Shown: one piece after another, positions 7,142 through 10,822 of the stretch
How the letters are laid out: the number at the start of each line of letters is the position of its first letter
Numbering within the stretch: the first letter of the stretch is position 1
DNA from: Promethearchaeota archaeon
GTDB lineage: Archaea > Asgardarchaeota > Lokiarchaeia > Sigyniarchaeales > SOKP01
Length of the DNA: 10,822 nt
Assembly (NCBI GenBank): GCA_019058135.1
Contig: JAHLWE010000540.1
Span: forward strand, 1-10,822
Direction: 5' to 3'
Made by a program: the position numbers and the translations under genes
The notes under the pieces: model-generated
Database searches by the model: none
The model's input: the letters and a program-made list of their open reading frames with translations, nothing else
What the model was told of the DNA's origin: nothing

Positions 7142-7351
7142 ATGTTAAAATTGATTGAAAATAAAATAGGGAAAACCCAAAAAAAAATCGATCAGCAACG
7201 ATATTCTAAAAGTTGTTTATTCTGTAAATACGCAGAACGTCCTAAAGAAGATCTACCTCTTCTCTGTTTGAAATTAGACGCAATTGGATTTGCAAAACCT
7301 TGGAATATGCCTATTTTAAATTGCGAATATTATATGCCAAGAGGGAAGTAA
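7142..7351 (+). CDS. Small four-cysteine protein (putative metal-binding, unknown function)
   Basis: A 69-residue protein of no family I can name. After a lysine-rich N-terminal helix (about 1-22) it has C25-x2-C28 (SCLFCKYA), then C42 (LLCLKLDA) and C61 (LNCEYYMPRG). The four cysteines could bind one zinc ion or an iron-sulfur cluster. The pattern CxxCKYAE...C...CEYY looks selected rather than random, and the region is less A/T-rich than the flanking spacers, both of which favour a real gene. It starts at an ATG about 37 bp after a TATA-like element and has no Shine-Dalgarno sequence. It ends convergent with the DEDDh exonuclease across a 21-bp gap, so it does not share a transcript with it. 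Its role cannot be deduced from its neighbours. Confidence 0.65.
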   Translation: MLKLIENKIGKTQKKIDQQRYSKSCLFCKYAERPKEDLPLLCLKLDAIGFAKPWNMPILNCEYYMPRGK

Positions 7352-7363
7352 AAAAAAAGAAAA
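7350..7363 (-). terminator. T-tract terminator after the DEDDh exonuclease
   Basis: On the - strand TTTTCTTTTTTTTT begins 9 nt beyond the exonuclease stop codon and overlaps the stop codon of the convergent gene. It is a good U-tract terminator without a hairpin. Confidence 0.5.
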
Positions 7364-7372
7364 TGGATTTAA

Positions 7373-7963
7373 TCAAAAAGTATAATGTCCAACGCAATAC
7401 ATCTTATATATTATTTGGGCTTCATGAATACAGTCATCATATGCTCGATGTTTTTCTATATATGGAATCTGTGGAAAATACCAATCCCAGCATTCTTCTA
7501 CTGAAGGCCATTTGTAATTTGAATAATATGGATCTGAATGAGGTAATTTTAAAATTGGTGTGGCAAGGATCATTGGACATGGTAATTCCTTCTTTGGAAT
7601 GATATTGCGAGATCTTAAGAATCCAAAATCGAATTGCTTATTATAGGCAGTTACAGGATATCTATCAAATATTATATTGAGTTTATCTCTAATTTTTTCC
7701 CATCTGGGTGCATTTAGAATCTCTTGAGCTGTAATAGACGAATTTTGAAAAATCCATGCGTTATTTTCGGTAGTTATATTAAATTTTTGTTCTCTAACAA
7801 CTGTATCAAGAAGTTTTGAGATAGATCCATTTTCAAGATTCAAGCAACAAATTCCAATTTCAATTATTGAGCCTTCCCATGGCTTTAAAGAAGTAGTTTC
7901 AATATCAACAACAGCAATTTCTGTCATATCAATATTTTTTTTTTCTATCAATAAATTATGCAT
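7373..7963 (-). CDS. DEDDh-family 3'-5' exonuclease (DnaQ/RNase T-like)
   Basis: A 196-residue single-domain exonuclease that would remove nucleotides from DNA or RNA 3' ends using two metal ions. The DEDDh residues are all present: D20 and E22 in VVDIETTS (Exo I), D112 in YNKQFDFGFL (Exo II), and H172 with D177 in HRAYDDCIHEA (Exo III, H-x4-D spacing). The segment AWIFQNSSIT near 69-78 is common in DnaQ-like proofreaders. No polymerase, helicase or BRCT domain is fused, so it may be a free proofreading or repair nuclease or an RNA-trimming enzyme. An alternative start at M13 (ATG at 7927) would leave the domain intact; residues 1-12 are not conserved in any way I can see. The gene is divergent from the small ORF and EF-2 and convergent with the four-cysteine protein. 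Confidence 0.88.
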   Translation of the reverse strand: MHNLLIEKKNIDMTEIAVVDIETTSLKPWEGSIIEIGICCLNLENGSISKLLDTVVREQKFNITTENNAWIFQNSSITAQEILNAPRWEKIRDKLNIIFDRYPVTAYNKQFDFGFLRSRNIIPKKELPCPMILATPILKLPHSDPYYSNYKWPSVEECWDWYFPQIPYIEKHRAYDDCIHEAQIIYKMYCVGHYTF

Positions 7964-8002
7964 TAAAATACTTAAAGAACATTAAAAATTAGATTAATAG
8001 CT

Positions 8003-8018
8003 TAATGTATATTAAAAA
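8003..8018. promoter_or_regulatory. Candidate divergent promoter between the exonuclease and the small ORF/EF-2 side
   Basis: TAATGTATATTAAAAA reads as a TATA-like element on both strands. On the - strand it lies about 47 bp before the exonuclease ATG; on the + strand it lies about 20 bp before the small ORF. Only the - strand spacing is convincing. Confidence 0.28.
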
Positions 8019-8030
8019 GGCAATTCTTAA

Positions 8031-8135
8031 ATGATAAAATTTAATATTAATAATAGGGAAATGATTAATGCGCTATCTGACCCAACAGAGTCAATGATCG
8101 ATATGATTAAAGACTATGAAGAAGATCTTGAGTAG
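8031..8135 (+). CDS. Possible 34-residue acidic small protein upstream of EF-2
   Basis: ATG to TAG, 34 codons, in the gap between the exonuclease and EF-2. The product is acidic towards its end (SDPTESMIDMIKDYEEDLE) and looks helical. The stretch 8061-8135 is richer in G and C than the surrounding spacer and avoids stop codons, both mild signs of coding. An AAAGG lies 10 nt before the ATG. I recognise no family. In sequence this A/T-rich a 35-codon open frame can occur by chance, so it is tentative. It could also be an upstream ORF or part of the 5' leader of the EF-2 gene. Confidence 0.35.
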   Translation: MIKFNINNREMINALSDPTESMIDMIKDYEEDLE

Positions 8136-8169
8136 CTAAATCATTTCCCCCTAATTTGGAACAATAAGA

Positions 8170-8189
8170 TATTAAATTGATTATTTATT
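8170..8189 (+). promoter_or_regulatory. Candidate TATA element for the EF-2 gene
   Basis: ATATTAAATTGATTATTTAT lies about 40-60 bp before the ATG at 8230. It is a loose match in a uniformly A/T-rich spacer. Confidence 0.28.
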
Positions 8190-8229
8190 CTCTTTATTAC
8201 CAATTAGTTATTAATAGTCGATCTTAATA

Positions 8230-10419
8230 ATGCCTCGAAGAACTAAGGAAACTGACGAAATATTAAAACTCATGCATAAAATAGGAAAAATTAGGAACAT
8301 AGGTCTTGTTGGCCATATTGACCATGGTAAGACAACATTATCTGATTCACTTTTGAGTGAAGCTGGATTACTCTCACATGACCTTGCAGGAGAAGCGAGA
8401 GTTCTAGATTACTTAGAAGAAGAACAAAGGCGTGGTATCACTATGAAATCAACTAATATCTCTTTATATTATGAGAAAGTATTAGGTAGAAACGAGGAAT
8501 TTTTAATAAATTTAGTTGATACTCCGGGACATTTAGATTTTAGCGGTAAAGTTACAAGAGCCCTAAGATTGATTGATGGAGTTATTGTTATAGTTGATGC
8601 AGTAGAAGAAATTATTACACAATCAGAAACGGTAATTAAACAAGCATTACAAGAAGGGGTAAAGCCTGTTCTATTTATTAATAAGTTAGATCGATTATTT
8701 AGAGAATTAAAATTAAAGCCTAATCAAATTAGGGAAAAAATTTCTCGAATTATAAATGATTTTAACAAATTAATTGAAAGATATGCAGATTCGGAATTTA
8801 AAGATGAATGGAAAGTTTCTCCTGCAGCTGGAACAGTTGCATTCGGTTCGGCTCTGCATAAATGGGGCTTTACATTATCTATATTCGAGAAAAATAAAAT
8901 ATCTTTTGAAGACCTACGAAATAAATATCTTAATAATGGTTATGAATCACTAGCTGTCTTAAATCCAATCCATGAAGCAATATTAGAAATGGTTGTAGAT
9001 CACATTCCAAATCCTATAGAAGCACAAAAGTATCGAATCAAAAAAATTTGGGAAGGAGATATCACCTCAGAAATCGGAAAAGCTATGATAGAATGTGATC
9101 CAAATGGACCATTAATAATTTGCCTTAGTAAAGTTATAAATGATAAAGGTAGATTAATTGGAACCGGAAGAATATTTTCTGGTGTATTAAGAGTAAAAAA
9201 TCCAATATTTCTTTTAAGAGAAAATAATGAACAGATTATCCAATCTGTTGCAGTATTTATGGGTGCAAGAAGAGACATAGTAGAAGAGATACCTGTTGGA
9301 AATATTGCTGCAATTGGAGGTTTAAAGAATATAAAAAGTGGGGAAACACTAATCGAGACAAAATTTTCTGATCAAATGATTGCATTTGAAAATGTGAAAT
9401 ACATTACTACACCAGTTATTACTGTATCAGTGGAACCCGAATATCTCAAGGATTTGGATCCATTAAAAAATCAGATCGAAGCTTTACTTATCGAAGACCC
9501 AAATTTACAATATACTGAAAGTCCAGATACTGGTGAATTATTGCTTTCTGGAATGGGACCATTACATTTAGAAGTTAGTGTTAATGAAATTAAAAAGAGA
9601 GGCATTGGAGTTGATATGTCTAAGCCACGAAGTGTTTTTAAGGAATCCTGCCTCGGCAAATCATCATCAATTTCAACCATTTCACCAAATGGGAAAAATT
9701 CAATACAAATCAAAATCAAACGCTTAGATCACAAAACACTTCAATTCTTTAGATCTGGTGAACATAAAATTATTAAGCCATTAAATAAATTAAAAGAATT
9801 CTTAAAAGAGAAAACTAATTTTTCATCAAAAGAAATTGAAGGATTTCTCAATTGTGATGAAAATTTAAATATTTTAATAAATACTCCGTTGGATATTAAT
9901 GATATCATCTTAAATGATAAAGATAAGAATAAAATCATTGATATTATTAACAAAATCTGTTTAAATGGACCCCTCTGTAGTGAAGTTCTTACAGAAATAA
10001 AAATTGTAATAGAAGCTATTAACATTTCATCGAAAGAAGAAGATAGTTCAATTTCAGAATTGACTACTATGATATTTGATGCTATTAAGCAATGTTTAAA
10101 TGATGCCCAATTAGTTTTACTTGAACCGATTTATCAAACTACTATCCAAATTCCTCCTGAATTGATAAAAAAAGCATTAAATCTATTGGCGAAATACCAA
10201 TTAAAAGTTAATAAAGTTTTTCAAGATAATGAATATCAAACATTAATTGATTTTTTTATGCCTGTTAGATATGCTATGGATTTTACTGAAGATATTAGAA
10301 ATAAAACCTCAGGTAGAGCATTTTGGCAAAATATTTTTCATTCATTCCAACCTGTTCCAAAAGATTTAATGGACTCAATTATTTCAGATATAAAGTTCAG
10401 AAAAGGTATATCTTGGTAA
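8230..10419 (+). CDS. Elongation factor 2 family GTPase (aEF-2), paralogue-type lacking the diphthamide histidine
   Basis: A 729-residue translational GTPase with the EF-2 domain order. The G domain is intact: GHIDHGKT (28-35), RGIT (68-71), DTPGH (97-101), NKLD (151-154) and SAL (207-209). Domain II (about 290-380), domain III (SPDTGELLLSGMGPLHLEV, 431-449), domain IV (about 470-630) and domain V (LLEP at 630-633 to the end) follow. Canonical aEF-2 promotes translocation with the diphthamide-modified histidine at the tip of domain IV. Here that loop (usually like LHEDAIHRGPAQVIP) reads ISSKEEDSSISELTT at 599-613 without gaps, placing Asp605 at the histidine. The second tip loop, usually SPNKHNR, reads SPNGKNS (485-491). 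It is therefore probably a specialised EF-2 paralogue, with a canonical copy elsewhere. The C-terminus (FRKGISW) is shorter than usual. The start MPRRTKE matches archaeal EF-2. Confidence 0.93.
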   Translation: MPRRTKETDEILKLMHKIGKIRNIGLVGHIDHGKTTLSDSLLSEAGLLSHDLAGEARVLDYLEEEQRRGITMKSTNISLYYEKVLGRNEEFLINLVDTPGHLDFSGKVTRALRLIDGVIVIVDAVEEIITQSETVIKQALQEGVKPVLFINKLDRLFRELKLKPNQIREKISRIINDFNKLIERYADSEFKDEWKVSPAAGTVAFGSALHKWGFTLSIFEKNKISFEDLRNKYLNNGYESLAVLNPIHEAILEMVVDHIPNPIEAQKYRIKKIWEGDITSEIGKAMIECDPNGPLIICLSKVINDKGRLIGTGRIFSGVLRVKNPIFLLRENNEQIIQSVAVFMGARRDIVEEIPVGNIAAIGGLKNIKSGETLIETKFSDQMIAFENVKYITTPVITVSVEPEYLKDLDPLKNQIEALLIEDPNLQYTESPDTGELLLSGMGPLHLEVSVNEIKKRGIGVDMSKPRSVFKESCLGKSSSISTISPNGKNSIQIKIKRLDHKTLQFFRSGEHKIIKPLNKLKEFLKEKTNFSSKEIEGFLNCDENLNILINTPLDINDIILNDKDKNKIIDIINKICLNGPLCSEVLTEIKIVIEAINISSKEEDSSISELTTMIFDAIKQCLNDAQLVLLEPIYQTTIQIPPELIKKALNLLAKYQLKVNKVFQDNEYQTLIDFFMPVRYAMDFTEDIRNKTSGRAFWQNIFHSFQPVPKDLMDSIISDIKFRKGISW

Positions 10420-10488
10420 TGCTTAAATCTTAAAATAATTTTCGCTAATAGAGTAATATGGAGAAGTTGAAACAATTTATCATGGCGA

Positions 10489-10497
10489 TTTTTTTTT
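10489..10497 (+). terminator. First T-tract after EF-2
   Basis: Nine consecutive T on the + strand, 70 nt beyond the EF-2 stop codon, with no preceding stem. It is a possible primary U-tract terminator upstream of the hairpin at 10561. Confidence 0.4.
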
Positions 10498-10560
10498 AAA
10501 AAAGAAGAAAAAATAATTATTTAGCTATATACTTCTTTCAAAAATAAAAAAAAAGAATTT

Positions 10561-10610
10561 GGGGTTAATTTTATAGATGAATGATCAATTATAAATTAAC
10601 CCCTTTTTTT
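10561..10610. terminator. Bidirectional hairpin terminator between EF-2 and the right-edge gene
   Basis: GGGGTTAATTT (10561-10571) pairs perfectly over 11 bases with AAATTAACCCC (10593-10603); after one bulged T three more pairs can form. On the + strand seven T follow at once. On the - strand the stem is followed by AAATTC and a run of nine T. The structure could therefore end both convergent transcripts. Its right arm contains the stop codon and part of the last codons of the - strand gene. It is more like a bacterial intrinsic terminator than the simple U-tracts elsewhere in the window. Confidence 0.7.
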
Positions 10611-10822
10611 ATTTTCTTGCGTGATAATCCCCCTTTCTAGTAAATCGGCACATTCTATAAGTTTTAGGTTGTTTATTACAAAATCGCCACTTACGTTTCG
10701 GTTTATTCGAAGATCCTCTAAGAGCTCGGGATGATTCCTTACTTTTAAAGTAGCTCTAATGCGTCGCTCAACCGATTCTATCGTTTTTGGACCTCTTAAC
10801 CGCAAAATGGCTTGGAGGATAG
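10596..10822 (-). CDS. Unrecognised protein, 5' end outside window
   Basis: Only the C-terminal 74 residues are visible. The frame is open to the right edge: it reads ILQAILRLRGPKTIESV across a TTG at 10805, so the gene almost certainly starts beyond the window. The segment is charged and probably helical (TIESVERRIRATLKV, HPELLEDLR, LKLIECADLLERG) and ends in a basic tail, ENKKRG. No motif identifies a family. The last codons and the stop lie inside the arm of the terminator hairpin. It is convergent with EF-2 across 176 bp. Confidence 0.6.
   Translation of the reverse strand, partial: ILQAILRLRGPKTIESVERRIRATLKVRNHPELLEDLRINRNVSGDFVINNLKLIECADLLERGIITQENKKRG

Noticed and set aside
7300..7602. 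100-codon + strand frame
   Set aside because: Overlaps the end of the four-cysteine gene and is antisense to the Exo II and Exo III region of the DEDDh exonuclease, whose catalytic residues are all present.
9000..10025. Three - strand frames of 82-94 codons
   Set aside because: All are antisense to EF-2 domains II-IV and resemble no protein.
10458..10499. 13-codon + strand ORF (MEKLKQFIMAIFF) after EF-2
   Set aside because: Too short, ends in a T-run, and has no supporting signal.
1..10822. Mobile element, CRISPR array, toxin-antitoxin or defence system
   Set aside because: No transposase, integrase, direct-repeat array or paired toxin-antitoxin genes were seen; the ribbon-helix-helix gene is a full NikR-like regulator rather than an antitoxin, and the nearby exonuclease is a lone DEDDh enzyme.

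Overview
The window is visibly AT-rich and archaeal. It encodes a two-KH-domain beta-CASP ribonuclease (aCPSF1/FttA), an archaeal-type elongation factor 2, and a tRNA-Gln with the archaeal A1-U72 acceptor pair and no encoded CCA. Candidate TATA-like elements and T-rich terminators replace Shine-Dalgarno-led operons. The EF-2 switch I sequence is eukaryote-like, and the left-edge protein has a beta-sandwich plus alpha/beta layout. Both hint at an Asgard archaeon (Lokiarchaeia-like), but this is an inference, not something the window proves.

Layout from left to right. A gene cut by the left edge (+) encodes a beta-sandwich/alpha-beta/helical protein of unknown function. Convergent with it is a NikR-like ribbon-helix-helix regulator (-) that has lost the nickel ligands. 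Next come tRNA-Gln(CUG) (-), an HD-domain dNTP triphosphohydrolase (-), a membrane polyferredoxin of the NapH/CcoG type (-) and aCPSF1 (-). An almost gene-free divergent spacer of about 300 bp leads to purN (+) and a 69-residue four-cysteine protein (+). A DEDDh 3'-5' exonuclease (-) is convergent with the latter. A possible 34-codon ORF (+) precedes a 729-residue EF-2 family GTPase (+). The right edge cuts an unrecognised gene (-), separated from EF-2 by a strong hairpin flanked by T-tracts on both strands.

These look like separately transcribed housekeeping genes rather than one pathway. No mobile element, CRISPR array or defence island is visible. The most notable item is the EF-2. Its GTPase domain is intact, but both functional loops at the tip of domain IV are replaced, including the histidine normally modified to diphthamide, so it is probably a specialised EF-2 paralogue. 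The window also encodes FttA, the archaeal termination factor that acts at U-rich 3' ends, and several of its genes end in T-tracts that would suit it.
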